Positions 1 to 11,746 of a stretch of 64,000 nucleotides of DNA are shown piece after piece. The notes below the pieces were generated by a model. It was not told where the DNA came from, did not search any database, and saw nothing but the letters and a program-made list of their open reading frames with translations. Source of the DNA: Favolaschia claudopus (taxonomy: Eukaryota; Basidiomycota; Agaricomycetes; Agaricales; Mycenaceae); contig JAWWNJ010000060.1 in assembly GCA_037176885.1 (NCBI GenBank), positions 806,001-870,000 on the forward strand, in the 5' to 3' direction. Made by a program: the position numbers and the translations under genes. Numbering within the stretch: the stretch's first letter is position 1; every line of letters begins with the position of its first letter.

Positions 1-852
1 ATCTTCCCCCCATCATCCTTCGAGCTATCAATCCCCAACTCACTCATCGTCTCATGCAAATTCACCACAACAACCTCCTCTCGCGGACACACGATACTCC
101 ACCACTCCTCCGGCACCGCTCGTCCCGCAAGGCTATCCAAACCATCTGCAGAGAGCGGCCCTCCACCAGTGGGTCCAGACACGAACGCGTTCATCGGTAT
201 ATGTATCATGTGCCGCGTGCCGTTTTCGAGCGTGTCGGGGAACGGAGGGTGGTCGCGGGGGATGTATTGCGGAAAGACGTAGGCGCGTTTGGATAGATAT
301 GCTAGGTGCGTGTTCATTAATCTGTTGTTTGACAATCAGTTTCGTTCATACATGATACATATGCAGACTGTGAATTGTCATCAACTCACTGTTCTTGAAA
401 AACATTATTCCATCTGCACGAAACATGCGGCGTGCGATGAGAATATGTCAAGGGAAATGGCGAATAACTCACCCAGACCCCCACGAAGCCCAAGGAAAAA
501 ACAAATATCTAGAATCATTCCCGTCAGAATCCACCATCCGCCTCGAAGCTATGCAAACACTCTACCTAGGCCGCGCACTCCCCTTCCCCGACAAATAAAG
601 CTGAGGCAAACTCGCCTCATACAGCTTGACCTCCTTAAAGCTCGGATGCCCCAACCCATCAGCCACCGGATCCTCAGGGATATGAATATCCCCTCTCTGA
701 ATCGCGTCAGAGTAGCTGGCTCGCCAGCGAGGAAACAAGAACCATATACCGCCAAGTACGAGGGCAACGCATAACCCCAGACGTATGACCTGGGACTGAT
801 ATCGCGGGCGATTCCATTTCTGTGAGAGTTGGGGGAAGGAGAAGATTGGCAT
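1..852 (-). CDS. O-fucosyltransferase-like protein, copy A (3' part outside window)
   Basis: Only the N-terminal half is in the window. Exons on the minus strand are 852-566, 508-473 (36 bp), 413-390 (24 bp) and 321 onward past the window start, all with GT..AG ends and matching phase. The protein begins with a short cytoplasmic stretch and a single hydrophobic anchor (VALVLGGIWFLF), as expected of a type II Golgi/ER glycosyltransferase. It then carries the block LGHPSFK and, in exon 4, NTHLAYLSKRAYVF, MNAFVSGPTGGGPLS and EEWW, shared with three paralogues in this window. The catalytic HxRRGD part would lie beyond position 1. Family assignment rests on the paralogues; the acceptor substrate is unknown. 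Closest to copy B at 2218-4037, which lies head to tail with it. Confidence 0.85.
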
Positions 853-2217
853 CCGAGGTTAACGAAAGAAGAGGAAAGAAAGAAAACGCCGGGAGGGCTT
901 GTATAATAATAGTGGTAGTGGTGATCGGGAGGGTGGATATGCAGCGGACGCAGTGGAAACTTCCCGTCCGTCCCGTGGCACTGTTACCGGCGTCTGATAA
1001 CCCAGGTTAAAATGAGAAAGATCGTTTCGGGCCTGTGTCTTGGCATGATATTTCTGGCTAACTGAACTTGTCATTCATCAATGTGAGACGTTCAGAAAGT
1101 CTGAGTCACATTATTATTTTCGAGGGCAGAATAACGGCCGAGCGAAGGACTCGAGAAAACTGTTCGACTGAAAAGGAATCCGGATAGCAAAGTTAGAGGT
1201 GCGGGAAAGGAATCAACCAATATGAATGTTGGCGAGCACTACGGATCATGATTCATGATGCTCGTAGATATCCTGTGAAGGAGCGGAAGAACGATCGAGA
1301 CGCATGTTTAATTTGTGTGGCGTGGGCTGCCAGTGGAAGTCCTGTAAGTAAACGTTTATGTAAACAGCACCGAGTGCCAAGTAGGATACCTTCCCCCTGC
1401 GTGGAGGCTTTCCGAGCCCGACAGACTAGAACCAAGTAGTCACACCAGGATAGATGAAATTTTGTCCCATTCCATTCACAGCCGAGAAAATTCCTATTTG
1501 ACCGGTGGATGCCGAACCAATAGGAAAATCCTCGGCCGCATTTTATAGCACAAAACTTGACTTTGTCCGGTATGAGTGAATCAGCGCCTGAGGGGGACAT
1601 AAGTTTGGAGAGAGGACTCACCCAGACTGACAATTACCAAGTTCATACGATATCGATCATATGAATTAAAGAGCGGATGTCGTTGAGGCATTTGCTCGCA
1701 TCCAAACCTTCAATATAATGACTCTGTCGACCTGACTGCAGTTTAGATAGATACGTCAGCCAGTCAATGGACTGGAATAGGAACGAATGAGTAAATGCAG
1801 GCAAGAATTAACCCGAATGAATACCGAATCGCGATATGCGTTTGCGAATCGGCGATGGAGATCGCGGCACGCGGCGAGTCGGCCATGTACGCGTCGAAAG
1901 GCGGGGATACTTAGTCGTAGCCTAGAACAAACTCGGGCAGAACGCTTGAAAATCAGGATCATGATATGGATCCTTTCCAACAAGACGAATCTCGTTGCAA
2001 CATTGTTGCTGGTGCGAGGTGCCAGGTGGTGGGAAGGAAGAAAAGTACTTATGATCGTCTGATCTGAATCATGATGCTGATGGCGACCTTGGCCGGGGTC
2101 GAGAACCAGCCTTCCTCGAATCGCGCCGAACATCCCCCAAGCCCGACTCTATTAACCGTGGAATAATACAAAGTCTAACTCTAGTCCTACATTCCGATCT
2201 TACACATAGAATCGTCA
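853..2217. other. intergenic, no supported gene
   Basis: This stretch separates O-fucosyltransferase-like copies A and B. It should contain the promoter of copy A and the 3' UTR of copy B. The open frames (for example minus 1253-1633) have no recognisable domain, no splice support and no similarity to the neighbouring genes. No repeat was noticed. Confidence 0.5.
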
Positions 2218-4037
2218 TCACCAGAACCGAATCGTACGTGGGTCCCTGCCCCCCGCAAGCCGAATTTGAACAACGTTGCTGGTCAGCGACGAAAACTGCG
2301 GAAAGGATTGATCAGACGAATATAGTCTTGAAAGAAAATGACAAATAATACCCACCCCGACGCCAATGAAAACTTCAGCAGCCGTCAGAATCCCCATATC
2401 CACTGCCTGAGAGACCGCGCGCTGCTCTTGTGTCAACTCCATGTCCAAAGAAGTCGACACCTCCCATCCCTCTAATTTTAAATGAGCTGTGAGACTGTCT
2501 ACCCAGGACCGCTCCCCGTTCGTCGAGATATAGATTCTATGCAGAGTCGGGTTCGGTGAAGGTGATGCTCTGTAAGTATCGCGAACTTCCCCGACGCGCG
2601 CAACGATAGCTTCCGCTGAGGGCCAGCAGTGCTCAAGCCAGGCTTCTCGAGGCTGGACGCCAGCGGGAACGTCCAGGTAATCCGGCAGTGCAGGCCACGG
2701 AGGATTCGAAGACATACTCGAATTTTGCGATAGAGGCGGCGAATGAAATTTCTGACTGAGACCTGGTGTACCGAGCCCGCTCCACGCAGTGTAGTCGGCT
2801 GAAATGTCGGTGAGGAACTGGCAATGGTATTCGTAGTCTCCTCGACGAACGTGAATCGCAAGCAGATCAGAAATCGGGGCCTGTGAGGGATGTAGCGGAG
2901 GGAAAGATGTGAAGTGATACGGAGCGATGTCGTTGCTAGGAGCAAGATATTTTGGTGCGGAGGTGGAGCTGAGGAGGTGAAAATTTTGGAATATGGCCGC
3001 TGTAACGAGTGGGGACCATGCGAAATACTTGATTGCTGGCGAATCACCGTACAAGGGCCATGCAGGGAGGATTCTTTCCTTGGCTCCGAATAGTCTGTTA
3101 ACCGTAAGACTAAATAAAACGGGGATTGAAGCTAGAAATAGATACGCACATGTAGTCGAAGACCGACCCGCCTTCGATACTGACGCAGGGCTCAGATATC
3201 GCCAACAATTTGGCTGCCCACTTGCCCAAGATTTCGGCCGCATCGCTCAAACCGTCCAGCCCCAACTCACCCATCGTTTTATGAAGATCAACGACGACCA
3301 CCTCGCTAGGCGGACATACACCATTCCACCACTCCTCCGACACCGCTCGCCTCATAAGACTATCCGAGCCATCGACCGAAAGAGGTCCCCCCCCTGTCGG
3401 GCCAGAGACAAATGCGTTCATCGGAACATGAAGCATATGCCTTGTACCGTTCTCTAGCGTGTCGGGAAACGGCGGATGGTCGCGAGGGATGTAATCGGGG
3501 AATACGTACGCGCGCTGGGATAGGTGTGCCAGGTGCGTGTTCATCAATCTATGCTTCATGAATTTGGAGTCCCTGGCCGACAAGTTCTAGATCGACTCAC
3601 TGCTCTTGGAATACGTTGTTCCACCTGTAAAAGAAACAGGAAACGATGAGAATGCTTCAGTACAATGACTATCCATGAGCTACTGACCCAGATCCCCATG
3701 AAGCCCACGGAAAGAAGAGGTATCTAATATTTTATTTAATTAGAATAGAGATCCCAACGACTGTTTGAACCACGCACCTTGGACGCACCGTCCCTTTTCC
3801 CGGTGAAAAATACTGAGGCAGAGTTTTCTCGTATATTCGAATGTCCTTGAACGTAGGATGCCCCAGTGCGTCCGCCACCGAATCAAAGGGAATTTCCACT
3901 CGTTTCGGAGTCCAGTCCACAAATGTTCGTCCAGGAAGAAGAAACCATAGTACGCCCAGAATCAAAAGACCACAAAAACCAAGCCGGAGAAACGAAGACT
4001 GAAGGCGGGGCGAGTGCCACGCACGGTGGAGACTCAT
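2218..4037 (-). CDS. O-fucosyltransferase-like protein, copy B
   Basis: Complete gene of six exons: 4037-3778, 3723-3688, 3624-3601, 3548-3150, 3094-2356 and 2295-2218, summing to 511 aa with correct phase throughout. Residues about 10-35 form a single signal anchor (LGFCGLLILGVLWFLL). The 36-bp exon encodes RYLFFPWASWGSG across its junctions and the 24-bp exon encodes WNNVFQEQ. Exon 5 has LLAIHVRRGDYEYHC, the HxRRGD signature of GDP-fucose-dependent fucosyltransferases (POFUT-like fold), and DMGILTAAEVFIGVG near the C terminus, which fits the second donor-binding motif. It probably acts in the secretory pathway on a glycoprotein or glycan. The donor is inferred from the motif only. Tandem with copy A. 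Confidence 0.85.
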
Positions 4038-4944
4038 GGAGAGAAGGGGGCGCTAAAAAAACTCATGTTGCAGCTATAAACGGCAGGTGCTGCGGGAAGC
4101 ATCGCTTCGGGGGAGGGACGGCCTAAGTATGCTCTTGGCACGAATTCTATAAGTAATGGATTCCGGAACGTACGCACGTTGAACGTTGCACTGTTTGATA
4201 CGTTGGAATTGGGTTTCTGGCGAACCCGGACAGGAAAGGCGATTTACGCCGTACTAGTGCCGTACATTTCAATGGGTGAGAAGGCAACTGGCACGTACAT
4301 CCGTCGCGAAATTCATTCGTGATCGAACCTGCCAGAAAAGCTGTAAAGGATCTGCGGGAAAAGCATCAGTCGAATTCCACGCACCGGAAAGATAAGATTC
4401 CGCAGCTATGAACTTGTAAAGGATATGGGGAATGAACGCCGAAACTAATAGCCTTGAAGGTCAATAGGCGCATGATTTTTCCCAGTAATTGATAGGGGAG
4501 GGGACACTCTCCCGCCGAGTTTAACAAGGCAGCTAGAGACGATCATCCATTGGGCGCTTATTTCGCTGCAACTCTTGATAACTTCCAGTAACTTCCCCGC
4601 GACGATGTGAAGCCGAACTTGAACGCCGGAACGGCCAACTAATCCACTGACCCTGAACTATAGATATATGCAAGGGCGGCGTGTGTAGGTGCGATGTAAT
4701 CGGAAATGAGCCCGCTGGATTATTGAAACAGATACACGTATCAGCACAGACACGGCGTTCTCGGAACCGAATCACCTGGCACATCGATAGTCTTTGCGAT
4801 CCACCAACAAGCTGTCGATGAAGATGAGAACGCCAGCTGAAAGCTGCAGCACGAAGATGAAGAGCACTAGCGAAGAAGATCCGACAGCATAAATCCAGGT
4901 AAGTACATGAAAATCCTGTTTCAAATAACGAACAAAGCACCTCT
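4038..4944. other. intergenic between O-FucT copy B and the F-box gene
   Basis: It holds the upstream region of copy B and the 3' flank of the F-box gene on the same strand. Minus ORF 4533-4979 overlaps the F-box stop and has no domain. No repeats or RNA genes were recognised. Confidence 0.45.
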
Positions 4945-6582
4945 TCAGAAATCAAGCATCGCGAAGTAATTCCTATCATCCACTCGCATAATCATGTGCA
5001 AATGTGGATGAGGTGGATGAGGTAGAAGCACGGCTCGTCCGCGCATCCCCTCCGCGCACCACCTCTCCAAGCGCTCCTTCTTCTTCGGACTCAACGCAGC
5101 TTGCGATGAGCCGAAGATGAATCCTTCCAAGCGGGAAGCACCCTTCATCCTTCGTCGGCGAGAACGTACCATGTCGATGACGGCTTTGGTTGCCGAAGCC
5201 CATTCGGTCGGACGACCTTCCTCGCGCCAGTGGTCGCCTAGCGAAAGGAGGCGTAAGCGCGGCACTAATCCCGATGCGAAAGCTTTGTTATCCGGGCTCG
5301 GTGTCAGGGTGAGAGCCCTAGCGACTGGAAGGAGATCCATCCCGCACATTGCAAATTTTAGAGACAAGAGGAGGGGATTGTTTTCGATGAAAGGGAGAAC
5401 GCTCTCGCCTCTAGCATTGGTTAAGGTGAAATGGCGGAGCGAGAAGGAGGATCGTGTTTGTAGATCAGTGAGCATCTTGCATCGAAAGGTCAATCTATCC
5501 GAGAGTTTGATCGATAATTCGGTTAGCGAGGGGAGGGCGAGTCTGTCGAAGAAGAGGTTGGGATCCACACGTACTCCGGTCATCATGACCTCGAGAACTC
5601 GGAGAGTAAGCAACGAGATTTTGGCTTTCGGAGCCGGAATATCTGTAGCTGGCTGTTGGACAGGGGCGGGTAGGCCGTTGGTGAATGCAATGACGGGCAC
5701 TAGAGGTGGCAGAAGCCGAATATCCATCCGACAGCGCACCAACTTTTCTAGCAATTGGAGGGCGTACAGAGCGTCTTCGTGCCTGGTTTCAAGTGTTTCT
5801 ATAGACAGCTCCGTTAATTGTTCCCAAGGAAGGTCAGCGAGGTATGGGTCGAATATTTCTCTTGGTCGCCAACAACACGAAGGGAATGTCAATGTGAAGT
5901 GTTCCAGGACGGGCGCTCCTTGAAGTGCGGACATGCCACGAAACCATGGTCCCTCGGCACCGTCTGAGACGAGAGCCGTGACGGTGATGGACCTCAACAC
6001 CTCGAATGAGTTTCGAGGGAGCTTGAACAAGGACTCGGTGAATCCAACGGGAAGTTTGGTCTCGAGATGGCGGATACGTTGCCTAACAGGCAAGATCAAA
6101 TCTAGCGCGAAGTTGGTGATGAATGTGGGGTTCGAGTTGGACGATGTTAAGATAAGTGCGATTGGAAGTGCATGAGAGCGTTCAAAGCATGTCCTCGCTC
6201 GAATCATTATCCGATCAAGGTCACGTCTTGATTCGTGCGCGGCAACTTCCAATACAATCCTGCACCACAACGACGGTGTATGGATGGCTACAGCTCGCCA
6301 CAACGCACAGACCTGCGCCAAAACAAAGTGGGAATGCATTGGGAAGGGAGGATTTCGATCCTCCGATACTGCCTGGAGGAATATCTCGGCCAGCATTTCT
6401 GGCGGGAGGGAGAAGATGGCGCTAGGCGGCTGCTGCCTTGGGCGCTTTCCAGACAACAGATTCTTCAAAGTCAAAGTCACCAGCGGCTTTTTGCGATTTG
6501 TGGGTGCAAAATGCTCGTCACCTAGCCAGGGGAGGCGACTAGGGCCGCAAAACTCGGGATTAGACAGCAAAGGGATGTCCAT
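4945..6582 (-). CDS. F-box-like domain protein
   Basis: Single uninterrupted frame of 545 aa. The first ATG is at 6582; the open frame extends two codons upstream only through a TTG. Residues about 54-108 match the basidiomycete F-box-like pattern: IFSLPPEMLAEIF, then FVLAQVCALWRAVAIHTPSL ending LW. The rest is leucine-rich and resembles the degenerate LRR region of this family (for example LPSLTELSIKLS). F-box proteins are substrate adaptors that bind Skp1 in SCF ubiquitin ligases, and agaricomycetes carry hundreds of this type. The substrate cannot be predicted. The gene sits between unrelated O-fucosyltransferase-like and hydrophobin genes and shows no frame damage. Confidence 0.85.
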   Translation of the reverse strand: MDIPLLSNPEFCGPSRLPWLGDEHFAPTNRKKPLVTLTLKNLLSGKRPRQQPPSAIFSLPPEMLAEIFLQAVSEDRNPPFPMHSHFVLAQVCALWRAVAIHTPSLWCRIVLEVAAHESRRDLDRIMIRARTCFERSHALPIALILTSSNSNPTFITNFALDLILPVRQRIRHLETKLPVGFTESLFKLPRNSFEVLRSITVTALVSDGAEGPWFRGMSALQGAPVLEHFTLTFPSCCWRPREIFDPYLADLPWEQLTELSIETLETRHEDALYALQLLEKLVRCRMDIRLLPPLVPVIAFTNGLPAPVQQPATDIPAPKAKISLLTLRVLEVMMTGVRVDPNLFFDRLALPSLTELSIKLSDRLTFRCKMLTDLQTRSSFSLRHFTLTNARGESVLPFIENNPLLLSLKFAMCGMDLLPVARALTLTPSPDNKAFASGLVPRLRLLSLGDHWREEGRPTEWASATKAVIDMVRSRRRRMKGASRLEGFIFGSSQAALSPKKKERLERWCAEGMRGRAVLLPHPPHPHLHMIMRVDDRNYFAMLDF

Positions 6583-8039
6583 GGACAAGGCCTTGTAGGG
6601 GTAGGAAGAGGAAGAGGAGCAGGGTGCTTCAGCGCTGACCTCAGGTATGTGGCCGAGAGTCGGATTGCCACAGCCGGCATCAGCGCCATCTGATCAGAAT
6701 GTGACCATTTCAGTCACAGTCAGTGACTCTGCTTTGCACCACCATGACGGAAAGTCAGAACAATGGATACAGACTATCTGTGGCTCAAAATTCAGTCAAA
6801 TCTGCGCTTTTTTGGACTTCACGCATCTCAAACACATTCGATTTTTCTCTATTGCTTCCTTGGAATTTTCTCTCAATTTCTGCGAACATTTTTTCGGCGG
6901 CGCTCGCTGGTACTCGGGACTCCAAGTCGCTGGCAGGAGTTCAAGTTTCTGCGCTGGGGTATCTGATCCTGGTTGGGCTGTTTTATCTAAAGGCTTAACA
7001 TCAGGCTCTCGTACTACAGTACCAAAGCATCGACCTTCTTTAAATCCGATTCTCTTTCCAATTGGTTTGAAGTCAAATGGTTTCGCTCAGCATCGCAAGT
7101 GCTCAGCGTCTCCGCTTCCGTGCTCAACAAAGTACACATTACGAATTCTTGCCACTTTTCAAGATTTCTTCGCCCAGACGGGATTCACATCTGGTTCCTC
7201 TTTCTCAGTCCAGAATCTTTGGGCTTGGCAGATTCGTTCGAAGAATGCCTTCATCGCAGCATGCAGCCAAGTCCCAGCGTCTCCACATGCTTGCTTCGAC
7301 CAGGATGCTCTCTGAGATTCTACTCCACTACGATCCATTTTTGTCTCTACGCTGGTTCTTCCGCGGAATTTGTGTTCGACCAATAGTAGTCAATCTGCAC
7401 TTCCATATCGTCTCTTCACGACTTGGAATTGTATTATCGTCGTTGACCTCACCTCAAATAACTCATGGATGAGGTACTCGCTCTCACTTTTTGGGAATCG
7501 AAACTAAAAAATCCAACAGACCGCGGAGAATTCGGTCCCGCGATGCGATTTTCATTTGTCTGTCGTCAAGTCGGCATTCTCCCCGCAGTCCCCTCATGTT
7601 TCCTTCATAACATGTTCCCTCCGTGCTTAATATGAGACCAATATCAATGACGTCCGCTGGCCAATTCGACTTTGCCGACGTTGTCGTCCTGACTTGGGAC
7701 ATTCTCTGCCGCGCTCTTTCTCCGATCGACAAATAAAGAGAAAATACTCGTACATCTTGTTCCCTTCCCGCTGAATCAGCATCTTGGACACTGGCGCTCT
7801 CGCACTCTTCCACCCTCTGCGTTTCGGATCCCTTTTTGACATTCATTCGCGGGACTGGTGATTTCCTCAAGTATCAGCCAGTACTATCACTCTCTCCCAC
7901 GTAGCCTCATTCCAACCTCATTTCAACCCCGACCTGACATCCATCCAACATAAATCACGCCATCCGCCCGGTTTTCCCCCACGCCCGTTCATCTTCTCGT
8001 CCATCCAGAACGCTCTGATGTACGGCAATTCAAACCCTG
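6583..8039. other. intergenic, upstream of hydrophobin
   Basis: No gene can be supported. The open frames on both strands (for example plus 6647-7315, minus 7484-7870) carry no domain and overlap one another. The distal part may share weak similarity with the region left of the second hydrophobin-promoter copy: a matching stretch, gagaccaatatcaatgacg, occurs near 7633 and near 51957. Confidence 0.4.
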
Positions 8040-8370
8040 TCCACCACCGACATCTCTCTCTGTTTCCTGCTGTCCAAACGCTCCACCGCGCTCCACAATG
8101 ACGAGCGCACTCTCATTTTCACCGCGGTTTTGCTGTCCTCAGAGAGCCTCACCAAAACGGTTATGCGTGCTCGAAAACATATAAAAGCCCTCGTATCCAC
8201 CCTCAAATTCCTCACTCGAACACATTCCTCTGTAGTTCAAGCTCTCTCAAACAAACAAGATGTTCTCCAAGCTCTCTGTCGTCGTCGCCTCTGTGCTCAT
8301 TGTAAGCACCGCTGGCTGGCCACAACGAGGCTTTGTTTTCATTGCTAACAACTAACTCGTTCGCAGACCC
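8040..8370 (+). repeat. duplicated hydrophobin promoter / exon 1 / intron 1 unit, copy 1
   Basis: This segment is closely similar to 52370-52706. The shared sequence covers the region upstream of the TATA box, the 5' UTR, the signal-peptide exon, all of intron 1 and the first few bases of exon 2, where similarity stops. Shared landmarks include gcgctccacaatgacgagcg, ctcgaacacattcctctgta and gtaagcaccgctgg. This copy drives the intact hydrophobin gene. Confidence 0.8.
8180..8186 (+). promoter_or_regulatory. TATA box of hydrophobin gene
   Basis: TATAAAA lies 74 bp upstream of the ATG at 8260, a typical distance for a strongly expressed fungal secreted-protein gene. In the relic copy the same position reads TATAACC (from 52518). 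Confidence 0.6.
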
Positions 8371-8707
8371 TTGCTGCCGCCATGCCCAACGGCACTCCCC
8401 CTCCCCCGGTCACTCCCCCGACCTCCCCCCAGTGCTGCACCAGCGTCGTCCCCGCCAGCGACAAGTCTGCCTCCCTCGTTGCCGCTGTCCTCGGCCTCGA
8501 CCTCTCCGGCATCCTCGTTGACGTCGGGCTCAGCTGCTCCCCCATCACCGTCATCGGGAATAACTGGTAAGCTGATCTCTTCTCCACGTCCTCACGGATG
8601 AATCTCAGTCTGTGTCATTTAGCGGAGGCACCACCGTCACCTGCGACGCCCCCGAGAAGGAGTGGGGTGGCCTCATCGCCATTAACTGCATCCCCATCAC
8701 TCTCTAA
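8260..8707 (+). CDS. class I-type hydrophobin with six cysteines
   Basis: Exons 8260-8301, 8367-8566 and 8623-8707 give 108 aa. The protein has a secretion signal (MFSKLSVVVASVLI.TLAAA), a proline-rich spacer, then the hydrophobin core: QCC, LSCSPITVIGNN, CGGTTVTCD and NCIPITL. Spacing and the SCSPITVIG and INCIPI blocks match class I hydrophobins, which self-assemble into amphipathic layers on hyphae and fruiting bodies. The canonical eight-cysteine pattern C1/C2C3/C4/C5/C6C7/C8 is reduced to six: C1 (before QCC) is absent, and C6 is Thr in TVTCD, exactly at the C5-x5-C6C7 spacing. In characterised class I hydrophobins C1 pairs with C6, so one whole disulfide is lost. A truncated relative is at 52590. 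Confidence 0.9.
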
Positions 8708-9676
8708 ATTGCAGCACCGGCAGTTTACACCACCAAGGCTTTTCTTTCACCGCGCGGAAATTTTTTGAGGCTCGACGTTGATGTACCTTCTGTATTCTGG
8801 GACTCTATGTGATTCAATAACTTGTTTGTGATTCGTGAATGATGATTACTGTTCTGTGCTTTTTCTCCGAGTCCGAATAAGTTACTATGCCGGTACAAGG
8901 ATTTAGTCCCTGGAGCAGCCCGGGGCTGTAACAATACTACAGCTCGCATGACGAGCTCACACGCATGGCCGACGTTGTAATCTTGCAAATTTCAAGAAAC
9001 CCTTCAAGAACAAGGGACGCGTAGAGCTCACCGGTAGCTGAAGTAAGAACAAGGCCGCGAATTTCAAAATCTAAGACAAGACACATGCCATGCCGACCAA
9101 AGCAACAGCGCGAAGCTTCAGACTCACAAGCAACCAACGGGAAAGAGCAAAAAAACAAGGGCTTTCTATCCATTCATCCGAATTCGGACTTGACCTTGTT
9201 CTTACATATCCCAATTCGGACAGTCCAAGCGACGACCCACTTGGCCGCCCACAGTCAGACGTTCTCGAAAGCAAATGAAAAGCGAGAGGAGGCAGAACAG
9301 ACAGACAACTGGATTTTTACTAGGCAATACAGGAATGGCTACAATAGTGTATGATCCTCGTGAAGAGGCGTCGTCATGTATGCGGAACGGAGAAACGCAG
9401 GTAGCAGGGGGGAGAGAGATAGAGATAGAGATGGAGATATATAGATACAGATAATTAATTACACCGTGGCGAGGCTGAGTGGGGTATGTATGGGTTGGAG
9501 GAGGGGTGGGGTTGCAAATGCGAGGAGAGGAGACTAAAGCTACAGTAGGATCCAAGACAACAAATCAAGTCAGAGCAAAGGGGATAACAAGCAAGAATGA
9601 GGAAGGAAACGTGAATGCGATAAGAGGCGTGAAGGGTGATGGGGAGTGGAGGGGAGGCGCAGGGGAAGGAGGAAGT
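8708..9676. other. intergenic between convergent hydrophobin and HMG-box genes
   Basis: The two genes converge here, so this holds both 3' UTRs. A purine-rich GAGATA-type microsatellite lies at 9411-9450. The remaining open frames lack features. Confidence 0.45.
9411..9450. repeat. GAGATA-type microsatellite
   Basis: Imperfect short repeats of gagata/gagatg run on into atatagatacag. This is a simple sequence in the 3' flank of the HMG-box gene. Confidence 0.7.
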
Positions 9677-11746
9677 CTAGACAAAGTCAGCCGAATAGCT
9701 GTCATACGGCGACATCGCAATATCATACGTCGCCGACGACGACACCGCAGCAGGCGAATGCACATCCTCCTCCATCCCCATCCGCAGATCGTCCGCGATC
9801 ATTCCGAGCGTATGATGCGACTCCTCCGTCGGGAACTCGAAAGGCGGGTACTCGAGCTCGTCGTCTGAGGTCGCCTCCTCCGCCTGCTGCTGGTGCTGCT
9901 GCTCGACATCCGCATACGACGACCCCTCGGCGTAGGACGACAGCGGCGTCGACGCAGCAGTATAGCTGTACGACCCATCGTACCCCGGCTCGGGCACAGC
10001 GAACTCCACACCAAGCGGAGAAACCGCGTGAACCGGCTGCGGCGCATGCAGCTGTTGCTGCTCCGGCGCATCGAACGGACTCACACCCCCAGTCGTAGGC
10101 GACATCGCGCCCGCGCCCCCTCCCCCGCCGCCGAACGAATTAAGGAACCCCGCCTCGAAGAGCGAGGTGTCCGCATCGGGCAGCTCTTCCTCCGCCTCGG
10201 GCTGCTGCGCCGCGGCAGCACCCGCGTACCCCGTATACGACAATGACGACGGCGAGAAGAACGCCTGGGCGCTGCTCGCACGACGGCCCACCGGGCTGTG
10301 GTTGTGGCTTGTCTGCCCACTTCCGTTCCACGCGCCGCCGAAGGTGCTGGCGAAGGAGAAGGAGCCGCGGTTGCCGAAGGAGAAGCTGGGGCGCGGGTAC
10401 GAGAAGCTGCTACCGCTGCTGCCTGCGTGCTGCGCCCAGGCGGAGAACGACCCGCGGCCGGCGCCGCTGATGGAGAGCGGCAGCCCCGCGAGGGAGTCGT
10501 TCGAGCTCGGCGGCGGGGGGAGGATGAAGCCGTTGTTGGCGTTGTGCTGGAGCGGGTGAGGCTGCGTGGCGTAGCCGATGGAGGGGAGCGTGACGCCCTG
10601 GGCCATGCTGCCTTGGTTCTCGTTGTACATGAACGGAGGGAAGGAGTACGAGTAGTCGTTGGGGAGGGGGACACTCGAGCTGCGGCGGTGGCGCCAGGTG
10701 TGGTCGCGGGTGCTGTGCTCGAGGGGCATGGGCAGCTGGTAGGGCGAGCCGGCACCCGAGCCGGATGCGTGCGAGCTGGTGAGGGCTGACGACGGCGGGG
10801 AGGAGGGAATTTGCGGGTAGTACATGGGATCGAGATTCAGAGGATGGGGGAATTTCGAGTTTTGGTGGTAGAAGGAAGCGGGGTCAGGGGAAGCAGAGGA
10901 ACGTGTGGCGAATTCGGCAAGACGACGCGAATCGAGCTCCTTGATGGCTGACGCAAGCTCCTCGCCTTTCTTGCCTTGAAGAAGTAGGGCAGCGACTTCC
11001 TCGCATCGGCGTTCGTCCTCTTGGGGGGAAAGCTGGGGCTTCGGAGGTCTCGCAAGAAGAGAGGGAGCAGCCTCGACAGCGGCAGCAGCAGCAGCATTTC
11101 GCTTGGTGTGCACGGGGCGGAACTTGTAGTCGGGGTACTTTTGCTTGTGCTCAGCCTTTGCGTGCTTGGCTTTTATTTCCCAGATGTGCTTCTCAGCGAG
11201 TGGAAGGGCGCGCCAGCAATTACCTGCGATAAACGATTAGAGCACTGCAATCGCGAGAGGAGATGATCAGCGTACCGATGATCTTGCTAAGGCTGCCGTG
11301 GTTTGCCTCGATGGTGCCTGGGACGTGCTTCTGGCGGACAAAGTCGGCGCGGAAAAGCATGAAGGCATTTGGAGGACGAGGGATGTATCCTTGGCTGCGT
11401 CTCTTGCCGCGAGGTTGCCGTTTTCGAGTAGGTGGTGGTGCGGGTGTCTCGCTTGGGGGGAAGATGGGTAGAGGGAGGTCAGTCGTGAGAGAGGGCGATC
11501 CAAACGGCGAAGGGGTCGGCGAGGGCTCGCTATACGAGACTGGAGTGACATTGGGGGCGAAAGTAACAGGAGGAGAGGTGGGCGGAGGAGGGGCGTAGCC
11601 GTAGGTGCCGGGTTTTGCGAGGACTGGGTGAGCGTCAGCGGGGGGAATTCGATGGAAGGACAGAAAACATTACCTGTTGTTGCAAGAGAGCTCCTTCTTC
11701 TCCCTACAGCACTCCCCCGGCGCGAACTTAGTCGGACTGCAGGCAT
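9677..11746 (-). CDS. HMG-box transcription factor
   Basis: Exons on the minus strand are 11746-11674, 11623-11276 and 11223-9677 (655 aa). The ATG at 11746 is the first in frame; the open frame upstream begins only with TTG. Residues about 107-176 form a fungal MATA-type HMG box: RPPNAFMLFRADFVRQKH, GSLSKIIGNCWRALP across the second intron, and HKQKYPDYKFRPVH. A basic RKRQPRGKRR patch just before it is a likely nuclear signal. The long C-terminal region is rich in Ser, Pro, Gly and Ala, typical of a transactivation tail. Relatives regulate mating and development in basidiomycetes, but nothing here shows the target, so no symbol is given. The coding strand is very GC-rich, which generates several long antisense shadow frames. 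Confidence 0.88.

Noticed and set aside
5117..5923. Plus-strand frame of 268 codons
   Set aside because: It lies entirely antisense to the F-box gene and has no domain; a shadow of codon bias.
9646..10789. Several long frames on the plus strand and other minus frames
   Set aside because: Antisense or out-of-frame shadows of the GC-rich HMG-box gene; composition is Arg/Pro/Ala repeats only.
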